DNA of 64,000 bases from JAVBMU01 sp031552185 (GCA_031552185.1 JAVBMU010000100.1:34192-98191); one strand, 5' to 3'; shown: positions 16,591 to 24,514, numbered from the stretch's first letter. The notes: a model not told the origin generated them from the letters alone. Numbers and translations: made by a program.

Positions 16591-17756
16591 AACCGGTCGG
16601 CGGCGTCGATCGCCCGGCCGAGCGCCCGGCCGGCGCACCCGGACGCGAAGGCGAGCGCCCCGCCGGTTCGACGCCGCGCACACGCCGGCAATGGCTCGTC
16701 CTGACCGCAGCAGTCCTGGCCTGGGTGGTGCTGTGCCTGGCCGCCGGCCGGTGGCAATGGCACCGCTACGAGTCCCGATCCGCCGAGATCGCCCGAATCG
16801 AGGCCAACTACGGCGCGCGGCCCGTCCCGGTCGCGGACCTGCTGTGGCCCGGTCGGGACCTGGCCGACGACGAAGGCTGGCGGCCGGTGATCCTGCGCGG
16901 CTCCTACGAGGCCGCCGCCGGCGTCCTGTTGCGCAACCGACCCGTGGCCGGACAGCAGGGCTACCACGTCCTGGTGCCGTTCGTGCTCACCCGCGGGCCC
17001 GACGCCGGGGCGGTCGTAGTCGTCGACCGCGGGCTGGTGCCGCTCGGCAAAGACGCGTCCGGCCCCGCCGCGGTGCCCGCCCCGCCCGCGGGCGAAATCA
17101 CCGTCACGGCCAGCCTGCGCGCGGATGAGGCGCCCTCGCGGCGGGACGCGCCGCCGGGACAAGTCCACGCGATCGCCACCGAGCAGGTGCTCGCGGCCGG
17201 TGCGGCGAACGCCGTAGCCGCTGGCTCCGCCGGTGACGACCCGACCGACGACGTCGCAGACCCGACGGGCGCCGACGACCCGACGGGCGCCGTCGCGCTC
17301 ACGGATCGGCCGCGGCTCAAGGCGTACGGCTCGCTGCGCGCCGAGGACCCGGCGCCGAACGCCGCGCCCACCCCGCTGCCCGCCCCGAACACGGACCCGG
17401 GTTCGCACCTGTCCTACACGGTGCAATGGTTCCTGTTCGCGATCGGTGCCCTGGCCGGGCTCGGCCTCCTGGTCCGGCGCGACCGGCTCGACCGGGCCGG
17501 CGGCCGGCCACCCACCGCCGGCGACCTCCTCGCCGCCGATCCGCTCGCCGCCGGCAGTCCGCTCGCCGCCGGCAGTCCGCCCGGCAGCTCGGCCCGGGCT
17601 GCCGGTCCGTCCGGGGCCGCGGAAGCCCCCGGACGCGCCCGACCCGGCGGGCCCGCCGCGGCCGGCGATGGCGCCCGGCGGCAGACGGCCGAGCAGGAGG
17701 AGGACGCGCTCGTCGACGACCAATTGGCGCGCTTCGCCCCCCCGCTGGATGGTTGA
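16587..17756 (+). CDS. SURF1-family cytochrome c oxidase assembly protein
   Basis: This is a 389-residue membrane protein with one helix near each end (about residues 36-55 and 272-292) and an outside domain between, the usual SURF1 topology. Family marks are GRWQWHRYESR after helix 1, RPVILRGSY (about 91-99) and HLSYTVQWFLFA before helix 2. SURF1 helps insert heme a into cytochrome oxidase; ctaA for heme a synthesis is elsewhere in this window. Two additions make it longer than the usual 250-280 residues: an Ala/Asp-rich insertion at about 205-240 and a low-complexity cytoplasmic tail after 300 with repeated LAAGSP units. Confidence 0.85.
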   Translation: MKPVGGVDRPAERPAGAPGREGERPAGSTPRTRRQWLVLTAAVLAWVVLCLAAGRWQWHRYESRSAEIARIEANYGARPVPVADLLWPGRDLADDEGWRPVILRGSYEAAAGVLLRNRPVAGQQGYHVLVPFVLTRGPDAGAVVVVDRGLVPLGKDASGPAAVPAPPAGEITVTASLRADEAPSRRDAPPGQVHAIATEQVLAAGAANAVAAGSAGDDPTDDVADPTGADDPTGAVALTDRPRLKAYGSLRAEDPAPNAAPTPLPAPNTDPGSHLSYTVQWFLFAIGALAGLGLLVRRDRLDRAGGRPPTAGDLLAADPLAAGSPLAAGSPPGSSARAAGPSGAAEAPGRARPGGPAAAGDGARRQTAEQEEDALVDDQLARFAPPLDG

Positions 17757-17894
17757 TACCGCATTGCCACGGCGTACCTCTATCTCGCGCGCGGTGCTCC
17801 GGATGAGCGCTTCGAACGGCGGCGGTCGCGGGCGCGCCGCACGCCACATCGTCGCGGGCAACCCGGCCGCCGAAGCGTCCTCGGGCGCCGAACC

Positions 17895-19493
17895 CTACGC
17901 GAGCGCCACCAGGTCGGCGTACTCCGCGCTCCAGAGGTCCTCGTCGCCGTCGGGCAACAGCAGGACCCGCTCCGGTGCCAACGCCTCGACCGCGCCGTCG
18001 TCGTGTGTCACGAGGACCACCGCCCCCTCGTAGGTCGACAGCGCGCGCAGGATCTCCGCCCGGGAGGCGGGGTCGAGGTTGTTGGTCGGCTCGTCCAGCA
18101 GGAGGACGTTCGCCGCGGACACCACGAGCGTCGCCAGGGCGAGCCGCGTCTTCTCCCCGCCGGAGAGCACCGACGCGGGCTTCTCGGCGTCGTCCCCGGA
18201 GAAAAGGAAGGACCCGAGCACCGACCGGACCTGCGTGTCGGTCAGGTCCGGCGCGGCGTGCCGGAGGTTCTCCACCACGCTGGCGCTCAGGTCCAGCGTG
18301 TCATGCTCCTGGGCGTAGTAGCCGAGCTTGAGGCCGTGCCCAGGCTCGACGCCGCCCGTGTCCGGGTCCTCGACGCCGGCGAGCAAACGCAGCAATGTCG
18401 TCTTGCCGGCGCCGTTCAGGCCCAGCACGACGACCCGACTGCCGCGGTCGATCGCGAGGTCCACGTCCGTGAAAACCTCCAGCGACCCATACGCCTTCGA
18501 CAGCCCCTGCGCCCGCAGCGGGACCTTGCCGCATGCGGCCGGAGTCGGGAACCGCAGCCGCGCCACCTTCTCGGCCGCCCGGTCGGCCTCCTGCCCGGCG
18601 AGCAGCCGCTCGGCTCGCCGCATCATGTTCTGCGCCGCGACCGCCTTGGTCGCCTTGGCCCGCATCCGCTCGGCCTGGGCGAGCAGCGCGCCGGCCTTCT
18701 TCTCGGCGTTGGCCCGCTCCCGCCGACGCCGCCGCTCGTCCGTCTCGCGCTGCTGCAGGTAGGCATCCCAGCCGAGGTTGTACTGGTCGATCTCCGCCCG
18801 GCTCGCGTCCAGGTGGAAGACCTTGTTGACGACGGCGCGCAACAGCCCGGCATCGTGGGAGATCACCACGAGGCCGCCGCTGTAGGTCTTGAGGTAGTCC
18901 CGCAGCCAGCTGATCGAATCGGCGTCGAGGTGGTTCGTCGGCTCGTCGAGCAGCAGCGTGGCCACACCGGAGAACAGAATCCGGGCGAGTTCGACGCGCC
19001 GCCGCTGCCCGCCGGACAGCGTCCCGATCGGCTGGGCCAGGACGCGGGAGTCCAGCCCGAGGTTGGCGGTGATCCGGTGCGCCTCGCTCTCCGCCGCATA
19101 TCCGCCCGCGGCGGTGAACTGCGCGTCGAGTCGCGGGTAGCGCTCCATCGCCGCCGCGTGGGTCTCGGGGTCGGCGCTGGCCATCGCGCCCTCGGTCTCC
19201 CGCATCAGGCGCACGATCCGGTCCAGACCACGGGCGGAGAGCACCCGGTCCATGGCGACGACGTCGAGGTCACCAGTGCGCGGGTCCTGCGGCAGGTACC
19301 CGATGTCCCCGGTCCGGGCGATGCTCCCCGCCGCCGGTAACACCTCGCCGGCCAGGGCCTTGGTCAGCGTGGTCTTACCGGCGCCATTGCGCCCGACCAG
19401 GCCGATTCGGTCGCCTGCGGCGATCCGAAAGGTCACATCCTGCATCAGGGTGCGGGCACCGACGCGCATTTCGACGCCGTGGGCAGTGATCAC
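17895..19493 (-). CDS. ABC-F family ATPase (ribosome-associated type)
   Basis: This 532-residue protein has two nucleotide-binding domains and no membrane segments. Domain 1 has GRNGAGKTTLTKA, LSGGQRRRVELAR and LLLDEPTNHLD. A charged helical linker (about residues 235-300, rich in Arg/Glu/Lys) follows, and domain 2 has GLNGAGKTTLLR, LSGGEKTRLALA and LLLDEPTNNLD. ABC-F proteins act at the ribosomal E site in translation control or antibiotic protection. The GTG at 19493 is preferred to the upstream ORF start because it gives VITAHGVEMRVG, the normal N-terminus. No antibiotic genes are adjacent, so a housekeeping role is more likely than resistance. Confidence 0.9.
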   Translation of the reverse strand: MITAHGVEMRVGARTLMQDVTFRIAAGDRIGLVGRNGAGKTTLTKALAGEVLPAAGSIARTGDIGYLPQDPRTGDLDVVAMDRVLSARGLDRIVRLMRETEGAMASADPETHAAAMERYPRLDAQFTAAGGYAAESEAHRITANLGLDSRVLAQPIGTLSGGQRRRVELARILFSGVATLLLDEPTNHLDADSISWLRDYLKTYSGGLVVISHDAGLLRAVVNKVFHLDASRAEIDQYNLGWDAYLQQRETDERRRRRERANAEKKAGALLAQAERMRAKATKAVAAQNMMRRAERLLAGQEADRAAEKVARLRFPTPAACGKVPLRAQGLSKAYGSLEVFTDVDLAIDRGSRVVVLGLNGAGKTTLLRLLAGVEDPDTGGVEPGHGLKLGYYAQEHDTLDLSASVVENLRHAAPDLTDTQVRSVLGSFLFSGDDAEKPASVLSGGEKTRLALATLVVSAANVLLLDEPTNNLDPASRAEILRALSTYEGAVVLVTHDDGAVEALAPERVLLLPDGDEDLWSAEYADLVALA

Positions 19494-19650
19494 GTGAGTC
19501 CTCGGGAAGGCGGTCGCGGGCCGAGCGAACGGCACGCGCGGAGCGGCATGAAGTGTAATCCCCGCCGCGAGACCCCGGGCAGTTTGACCGGATAGCCGGA
19601 TCGAGCCGCATTCCAGGCAGCTCGGGAACCGTCGTGGGGCATGACAACGG

Positions 19651-19656
19651 TAGCCT
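19651..19656 (+). promoter_or_regulatory. -10 element of the metallopeptidase gene (leaderless)
   Basis: TAGCCT seven bases before the GTG at 19664. Confidence 0.45.
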
Positions 19657-19663
19657 GTGGCCC

Positions 19664-20563
19664 GTGACGTTCCATGAAGGCGGTTCGGTCCAGGGCGGGC
19701 GAGTGCAGACCGGCGGGCGCGGACGTGGCCCCGTGATCGCCGGGGGCGGCATCGGCGTCGTCGTCGTCACCCTGCTGATCTCGCTGCTCAGCGGCAATGG
19801 ACTCAACGTCGGCCAACTGTTCGATTCTCTCGGCGGGGGCGCCGGCGCGGGCGCCGAGGAGAGCGACAGCTACCTCGGGTCGTGCACCGCCGAGGAGGCG
19901 AACTCCGATCCCTCGTGTCGGCTGGCGATGACCGCCCACTCGCTCGACGTCTTCTGGGAAAAGGCCCTGCCGAAGCAGACGCCCAAGGACTACACCCTGC
20001 CCCGGGTGCACAAGTTCACCGGCTCCGTGCAGACCGCATGCGGGCCGGCGACCAAGGACACCGGTCCCTTCTACTGCCCGCCCGACCAGACCGTCTACAT
20101 CGACATCAGCTTCTTCGACGAGCTGCAATCGCGGTTCGGCGGCTCCAACGGAGCATTAGCGCAGGAATACATCGTTGCGCACGAGTTCGGGCACCACATC
20201 GAGAACCTGATCGAGCTGCTGGAGAAGGCCGACCGGTCCGGCACGGGCGCGAATTCCGGTTCCGTCAAGATCGAACTGATGGCCGATTGCCTCGCCGGCA
20301 TGTGGGCCGGAAACGCCGCCACGACCGTCGATCCGAAGACCGGCGTCCCCTTCCTCGACCCGATCACCGACGCGCAACTTCAGGACGCGCTGTCGGCCGC
20401 CGCCGCCGTGGGCGACGACCACATCCAGAAGCAGGTCACCGGGCAGGTCAACCCCGAGGGCTTCACGCACGGGAGCAGCGAACAGCGGATGCGCTGGTTC
20501 AAGCGGGGGTACGACGGCGGGACCCTCGCCAAGTGCAACACCTTCAACGCGCCGAGCCTCTAA
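19664..20563 (+). CDS. YpfJ-type membrane-anchored neutral zinc metallopeptidase
   Basis: This 299-residue protein has one N-terminal membrane helix (about residues 22-44, IAGGGIGVVVVTLLISLL) after a short Gly-rich cytoplasmic part. The extracytoplasmic domain carries the zinc-binding HEFGHH in EYIVAHEFGHHIENL and a downstream ELMADCLAGMWAG, whose Glu/Asp fit the third-ligand region. The pattern matches the YpfJ/KPN_02809 family of putative neutral zinc peptidases. Four cysteines outside the membrane (in GSCTAE, DPSCRL, TACGPA, FYCPP) could form two disulfides. The GTG start is set by the -10 box. The substrate is unknown. Confidence 0.87.
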   Translation: MTFHEGGSVQGGRVQTGGRGRGPVIAGGGIGVVVVTLLISLLSGNGLNVGQLFDSLGGGAGAGAEESDSYLGSCTAEEANSDPSCRLAMTAHSLDVFWEKALPKQTPKDYTLPRVHKFTGSVQTACGPATKDTGPFYCPPDQTVYIDISFFDELQSRFGGSNGALAQEYIVAHEFGHHIENLIELLEKADRSGTGANSGSVKIELMADCLAGMWAGNAATTVDPKTGVPFLDPITDAQLQDALSAAAAVGDDHIQKQVTGQVNPEGFTHGSSEQRMRWFKRGYDGGTLAKCNTFNAPSL

Positions 20564-20615
20564 CGCCGCACCGCACCCACTGGGACGTCGACTTCGTTCC
20601 GGAACACACGGCTCG

Positions 20616-21083
20616 CTACGGCAGCCGATGCGCACCCTTGATGACGAAGAAGCTGCCGCGGATCTCCCCGGCGAGCTTCGAGCGCTGCCGCGCCCACTTG
20701 AACGCCCCCAACTCGGCGGGCGGCTCCATACCCTGGGAGAGCTTGAAGCCCACGGCCCGCTTCCCGTCGTCGGGCTTCTCCCACAGGACGTTGACGGCGA
20801 GCCCGTCCTCGAAGTACAGCGCGGGCCAGAACACGTCGTCGGTGTCGAAGACAAAGACTTCCAGCACCCGCGCGGCGAACTCGATCCCCCGCTCCTCCCG
20901 CAGGATGCGCTCGACCCAGCGGACGACGTCGGGCCGCTCCTCGGGCGAGTACGTCACGTACTCGGCCTTGAACTTCGTCGCGAAGTAGCGGGCCTCGTTG
21001 GCGCGCAGCCCGGCGAGGGCGTCGGCCATCGGGGAGGATTCGAGGCCGGCCGTGGACACGTCGGTGAAGCTGATCGGATGCAC
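20616..21083 (-). CDS. Hypothetical protein, 155 aa
   Basis: This is a soluble protein with no signal peptide, rich in aromatic and charged residues. Notable stretches are RYFATKFKAEYVTYS, VLEVFVFDTDDVFWPALYF and KWARQRSKLAGEIRGSF. No family was recognised. The GTG at 21083 is chosen because TACCAT lies six bases upstream. That also separates its transcription from the nitroreductase-like gene 44 bases upstream on the same strand. Confidence 0.55.
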   Translation of the reverse strand: MHPISFTDVSTAGLESSPMADALAGLRANEARYFATKFKAEYVTYSPEERPDVVRWVERILREERGIEFAARVLEVFVFDTDDVFWPALYFEDGLAVNVLWEKPDDGKRAVGFKLSQGMEPPAELGAFKWARQRSKLAGEIRGSFFVIKGAHRLP

Positions 21084-21089
21084 GCCAGG

Positions 21090-21095
21090 ATGGTA
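21090..21095 (-). promoter_or_regulatory. -10 element of the 155-aa hypothetical gene (leaderless)
   Basis: TACCAT on the minus strand, six bases before the GTG at 21083. Confidence 0.45.
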
Positions 21096-21127
21096 CGTCG
21101 GACCGCGCCCACTCACGCCCACAACCG

Positions 21128-21601
21128 TCAGCCCGGCCCCCGACGCCTCAGCCTGATAACCGGGATCTCCCGGTCGGTCACGCGCGGGTAGTTGGCGAAC
21201 CTGGGGTTGGCGGCGACGATTCCCTCCCATGCCGCCGCGCGCTCCTCGCCGTGAAGCTGGTCGGCGGTGACGTCGACGGCGGTGCGGTCGAACTCGATTC
21301 GGACCCGGTCGGGGTGCGCCGCCAGGTTGTGGTACCAGGCCGGATTGCGGGCCGCACCGGCCGCGGAGGCGGTGATCAGCCAGGTGTCATCGCTGCCGCC
21401 GGGAAACCACGCGACGGGCGTGCTGCGCTCCTGGCCGGTCTTCGCGCCGATAGTGGTGAGGACCAGGACGTTGCCGCCCATGAGACCCCGCCCACCCTTG
21501 GCGCGGATGCGCCGGACCATGCGGGCGTTGAACCAGCGCGTCATCCGGCCCGCGGTCGGCCGGCGGGCGCCGCGTGTCCCGGCGGGAGTGTCGAAGGCCA
21601 T
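21128..21601 (-). CDS. F420H2-dependent nitroreductase-like (DDN/DUF385) protein
   Basis: This 157-residue protein is of the flavin/deazaflavin-binding split-barrel family typified by mycobacterial Ddn. Marks are VLTTIGAKTGQERSTPVAWF (residues 46-65), then NPAWYHNLAAHPDRVRIEF with the family N-P-x-W-x-x-N-L. Members bind reduced coenzyme F420 and reduce quinones or nitro compounds; F420 is common in actinobacteria. A clear site GGAGGACC precedes the ATG. A 17-bp tandem repeat lies just upstream of that site. Confidence 0.88.
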   Translation of the reverse strand: MAFDTPAGTRGARRPTAGRMTRWFNARMVRRIRAKGGRGLMGGNVLVLTTIGAKTGQERSTPVAWFPGGSDDTWLITASAAGAARNPAWYHNLAAHPDRVRIEFDRTAVDVTADQLHGEERAAAWEGIVAANPRFANYPRVTDREIPVIRLRRRGPG

Positions 21602-21616
21602 GCGGTCCTCCAGAGC

Positions 21617-21658
21617 GAGCTGTCGAGGCTGTCGAGCTGTCGAGGCTGTCGAGCTGTC
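21617..21658. repeat. 17-bp tandem repeat, 2.5 copies, in front of the nitroreductase-like gene
   Basis: Units GAGCTGTCGAGGCTGTC lie at 21617-21633 and 21634-21650, with a half unit to 21658. Each unit itself holds two CTGTCGAG-like octamers, so the region is a run of five near-equal octamers. It covers the expected 5' UTR or promoter of the gene starting at 21601. Confidence 0.75.
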
Positions 21659-21747
21659 GGGATGACCATACCGGCCTGGTTGGGGGTCCGGATGGACGCC
21701 GGGAGCGCCGGCTGGCTCGGGCTCCGTCCGCGGGCCGGACGGCGCCG

Positions 21748-22215
21748 CTACGACCAGGCCGAGAGCAGGTCATCGGCGCTGAAGGCGACATCCGCCCCGC
21801 GCGGCGCCGCGCCGGCCGGGCTGATCGCGGCCAGCAGCGCGGCCTCCGCTCGGGGCACCCGGTCACGTGCCCGGCGCAGGTCGTCGATCTCCCGTTCGGT
21901 GACACCCCCGTCCGGGCGCCACTTGATACTCCCGACCAACGCCGTAACTTCGAATGTCGCGGCAACGACGTCGACCTCGACGCTGCCGTCCCGAACCCAC
22001 CATGGCGCCACGGTCTCGACGCCGGCCAGGCGGGAGTCCGTGACCGCGAGCCGCGCGATCGCCTCCCGAACCACGGGCTCGATCGACCGACCGCGCCAAC
22101 TCGACCAGTCCCGGTCGAACGCCGCGACGGCCAGGTCCGCCCGCCCGCGCGCGATCCGATCGACGTTCTGTTCCACGTACCGGAACCAGAAGCGCAGGTA
22201 CGGGTCGGTGACGCC
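21748..22215 (-). pseudogene. C-terminal remnant of an AAA ATPase with DUF234-like domain
   Basis: About 155 residues in one frame match the C-terminal end of ATPases of the archaeal-ATPase/DUF234 type: DPYLRFWFRYVEQNVD, then SSWRGRSIEPVVREAIARL, VEVDVVAATFEVTALVGSIKW and a final FSADDLLSAW. The N-terminal P-loop ATPase domain is missing; upstream sequence loses similarity before the DPYLRFW. An open frame happens to continue to an ATG at 22296, but those extra residues look unrelated. It is probably a decayed gene; a short expressed nuclease-like domain (the D...D/SxK region) is possible but unlikely. Confidence 0.65.
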
Positions 22216-22357
22216 CGAACACGGTGTCGGGAAACACGATGCCCGTCCCGCTGTGGCCGACCGCCACACAGACTCCAACAAGGTCCAGATTGCCATTCCC
22301 TCGAGAATTGGGAATCGAGTCCCAATCTACGACTTGTCGCAGGTCGGGGCTTTTCTC

Positions 22358-22465
22358 CAACAGGTAGGTGATCTGCTCGATCACCTCCAGCGGGTTGCTG
22401 ATGCCACCCGACCAGAACGCGTCCCAGACGCGGTTGATCCTGCTCCGGAGCCCACCTGTGATCAC
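22358..22465 (-). pseudogene. N-terminal remnant of a type I restriction methylase subunit (HsdM-like)
   Basis: Thirty-six codons from a GTG at 22465 read GGLRSRINRVWDAFW then SGGISNPLEVIEQITYLL. This is the N-terminal helical bundle that starts class I HsdM adenine methyltransferases. The similarity stops abruptly and is followed by unrelated sequence and then by the ATPase remnant. No HsdS or HsdR gene is near. It marks loss of a type I restriction-modification locus, or a fragment carried in with other DNA. Confidence 0.6.
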
Positions 22466-22550
22466 GTCGCGATCGTCATGTGCCGGCACGCCCGGCGGTA
22501 CACCGGGAGCCGCCGTCCGCTGGTGGCATCGGCGTCGGCGAGAATCGACC

Positions 22551-23129
22551 ATGCCCCTCGACCGGATCATGCGCATCCACGCCGACGACGCCGACCCGAC
22601 CCACGGGCGCACATTCAGCCCCGAGTTCGCGGCAATGAGTGAGCGGGTCCGGCGCGTCACCGACCTCACCTCACGCCTGAACGTCCTGTCGTTCGCCGAC
22701 GAGGCGGGCAAGGCGGAGCTGTTCGAGCTGATCCTCGGCCGCCCGCTCCCGCCGACCGTCACGATCTTCCCGCCATTCTTCACCGACCACGGGCTGCGCC
22801 TGGAGCCGGCCGAACGGGTGTTCATCAACCAGAACTGCACCTTCCTCGACTACGCGGGCATCCGGCTCGGCGCCGGCACGATGGTCGGCCCGCGGGCGAC
22901 CTTCATCACCATGAGCCACCCGGTCGACCCGGGCGAACGGCGCCGCTACCTCACCGGCGCGCCCATCGACGTCGCAGAGAACGTGTGGATCGGCGCCGGC
23001 GCCACGATCCTGCCCGGGGTCACGATCGGCCGCGACGCCGTGATCGCCGCCGGGGCAATCGTGGCCGACGACGTCCCACCGGCGAGCCTCGTCGCCGGCC
23101 CGAAGGCCGGCGTCGTGCGGCGGTGGTGA
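22551..23129 (+). CDS. Sugar O-acetyltransferase (LacA/Maa/NodL-like)
   Basis: This is a 192-residue hexapeptide-repeat acetyltransferase using acetyl-CoA. An N-terminal helical Mac-type segment is followed by the left-handed beta helix. Family marks are FINQNCTFLDYAGIRLG (about residues 91-107), the catalytic His in ITMSHPVDPGERR (about 121-133) and WIGAGATILPGVTIG. The substrate could be maltose, galactoside or another sugar; there are no sugar genes nearby to decide. The start at 22551 is the only ATG that gives the usual length. It sits in a stretch of broken genes, which suggests it may be part of an acquired segment. Confidence 0.88.
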   Translation: MPLDRIMRIHADDADPTHGRTFSPEFAAMSERVRRVTDLTSRLNVLSFADEAGKAELFELILGRPLPPTVTIFPPFFTDHGLRLEPAERVFINQNCTFLDYAGIRLGAGTMVGPRATFITMSHPVDPGERRRYLTGAPIDVAENVWIGAGATILPGVTIGRDAVIAAGAIVADDVPPASLVAGPKAGVVRRW

Positions 23130-23175
23130 GCGCGGGCCGGGCATCTGACTCACCCACCGGAACGCGGCAATGCCC

Positions 23176-23298
23176 CCATCGGCCGAGGTAGTCCACCGAG
23201 TCGGCAAGCAGCGACACCGAATCGGCGTGCAGTGCGACGACGAACTGGACGAAGAAGTAGGCGAAGTTCAGGCCCGCCTCCAGCCCGTTCAGCGCGCG
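23176..23298 (-). pseudogene. Fragment resembling a cation-diffusion-facilitator transporter
   Basis: Forty-one codons read NGLEAGLNFAYFFVQFVV then ALHADSVSLLADSVDYLG. This resembles the first helix pair of CDF-type metal transporters, where a xxSVSLLADSxDxLGD motif holds metal-site residues. The similarity ends right after YLG and the frame continues with unrelated residues. It is short and convergent with the acetyltransferase, so it is best read as debris. Confidence is limited by its length. Confidence 0.4.
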
Positions 23299-23322
23299 GT
23301 AGCACCGCGTGCCACGCCGTCC

Positions 23323-23328
23323 TACACT
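23323..23328 (+). promoter_or_regulatory. -10 element of the Phd/VapC operon (leaderless)
   Basis: TACACT six bases before the antitoxin ATG. Confidence 0.5.
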
Positions 23329-23334
23329 GGCCCA

Positions 23335-23601
23335 ATGACGAGCTATCCGGAACTCAGCCAACGTGATCTGCGGATGCGTTCACGGCAGATCATGGACGCC
23401 GTCGAAGCCGGCGAGTCGTTCATCGTGACCCGCGACGGCCACCCGATCGCCGAACTCGTCCCATTGCGACGCAAGCGGCGATTCGTGACCCGAGCCGAGT
23501 TCGCGCACCTGTCCCGCACGGCGCCCCCCGTCGACCTGGCCCGGTTCCGCGCCGACCAGGCTGCAGTCGAACAGGATCTGGACGACCCCTATGCCCGCTG
23601 A
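23335..23601 (+). CDS. Phd/YefM-family antitoxin
   Basis: This is an 88-residue antitoxin. The N-terminus has the Phd fold pattern QRDLRMRSRQIMDAVEAGES, then FIVTRDGHPIAELVPL. The C-terminal tail (VDLARFRADQAAVEQDL) is the flexible toxin-binding part. It should bind its own promoter and neutralise the PIN-domain toxin encoded next, whose start lies 11 bases inside the end of this gene. Confidence 0.92.
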   Translation: MTSYPELSQRDLRMRSRQIMDAVEAGESFIVTRDGHPIAELVPLRRKRRFVTRAEFAHLSRTAPPVDLARFRADQAAVEQDLDDPYAR

Positions 23602-24043
23602 GGCCGCCCGGGCAACAACAACTCGGGGGCTGCTGGACACCAACATCCTGATTCTGCGCCCGTGGATCGAGCCGGATCATCTCCCGCAGGAAATGGCGAT
23701 CAGCGCGGTCAGCCTGGCCGAGTTGTCGGCCGGCGTGCACTTCGTCGAGGGTGACGACGAGGGCGCCAGGGCCGAACGCGGGCGGCGAATCGACGTCCTC
23801 CAGCGGACCGAGTACGAATTCGATCCGATCCCGTTCGACGCCGAAGCCGCCCGGATCTTCGGCCGGATCGCCGCAGCGGTGCGGAGCGTGGGACGCACGC
23901 CGCGGCGGCGCGTCGCCGACCTGATGATCGCGGCCGTGGCCGCAGCACAAGGGCTCGCGCTCTACACAACGAACCCGGACGACTTCGCCGGAATCGGCGG
24001 TCTTGTCGACGTCGTCCCCGTCCGGCGACCCGTGACCGGCTGA
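23591..24043 (+). CDS. vapC: PIN-domain toxin ribonuclease (VapC-like)
   Basis: This 150-residue PIN protein has the acidic set of VapC RNases: Asp in GLLDTNIL (residue 16), Glu in SLAELSAG (about 44), Asp in VADLMIAAV (about 109) and Asp in TTNPDDF (about 129). VapC toxins cut tRNA or rRNA when free of antitoxin. It has about ten more N-terminal residues than many VapCs, caused by the start overlapping the antitoxin gene; an in-frame later start cannot be excluded. It forms a complete module with the Phd-type antitoxin. Confidence 0.92.
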   Translation: MPAEAARATTTRGLLDTNILILRPWIEPDHLPQEMAISAVSLAELSAGVHFVEGDDEGARAERGRRIDVLQRTEYEFDPIPFDAEAARIFGRIAAAVRSVGRTPRRRVADLMIAAVAAAQGLALYTTNPDDFAGIGGLVDVVPVRRPVTG

Positions 24044-24071
24044 CTTCCGGGCGGGCCGCAGAAGTGAGTCG

Positions 24072-24452
24072 CTACTCCTCCGCAGCCGACGCCGTGTAGT
24101 GCAGGCCGGGCCAGTAGGCCCATTCCTCGAAGTCCTCGACGCGGCCATCCGCGGCAAAGCGCAACAGCCACAGGTCGGTGTACTCCTGACCGGAGGGCGG
24201 GTCGTAGCGCACCACCACGCGCACGACGGCGCGCCGGCCGCTCACCGCGAAGAGTTCGGCGGACATCGTGAACGTGCCGTCATCGAGCCAGAAACCCTCG
24301 ATCTGCTCCCGCCCGTGCAGCGGGGCTTGGTCATATGGCGAACGGGCGTAGCGCGCGCTCTCGGCGAACAACCGGTCGACCGCGGACACGTCCGCGGCCC
24401 GCCACGCCTCCTCATAGGCGCCCACCCAGGCCATGACCTCATCGGGAGTCAT
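24072..24452 (-). CDS. SnoaL-like / NTF2-fold protein
   Basis: This is a 126-residue small alpha+beta protein with the typical N-terminus MAWVGAYEEAWRAADVSAVDRLF, then YARSPYDQAPLHGREQIEGFW. These are marks of SnoaL-type NTF2 folds (ketosteroid isomerase-like). Such proteins are enzymes or ligand binders; no specific activity can be given. A GATGAGGAC site precedes the ATG. A strong hairpin separates it from the transglutaminase gene upstream on the same strand, so it is its own transcription unit. Confidence 0.8.
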   Translation of the reverse strand: MTPDEVMAWVGAYEEAWRAADVSAVDRLFAESARYARSPYDQAPLHGREQIEGFWLDDGTFTMSAELFAVSGRRAVVRVVVRYDPPSGQEYTDLWLLRFAADGRVEDFEEWAYWPGLHYTASAAEE

Positions 24453-24464
24453 GTCCTCATCGTC

Positions 24465-24505
24465 GCCGGTGACCCGTTCGCCGGCACGGAGAACGGGTCA
24501 CCGGC
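24465..24505 (-). terminator. Perfect 15-bp terminator hairpin
   Basis: GCCGGTGACCCGTTC (24465-24479) and its exact complement (24491-24505) form a stem with an 11-base loop, ten bases after the stop of the transglutaminase-like gene. No T-run follows. The perfect arms make it the strongest terminator candidate among the protein genes here. Confidence 0.75.
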
Positions 24506-24514
24506 GGCGAGGCG

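Noticed and set aside
22216..22296. Start of a complete 182-residue protein at the ATG at 22296
   Set aside because: The first 27 residues before DPYLRFW have no relation to the ATPase family and the P-loop domain is absent, so the frame is open by chance upstream of a gene remnant.
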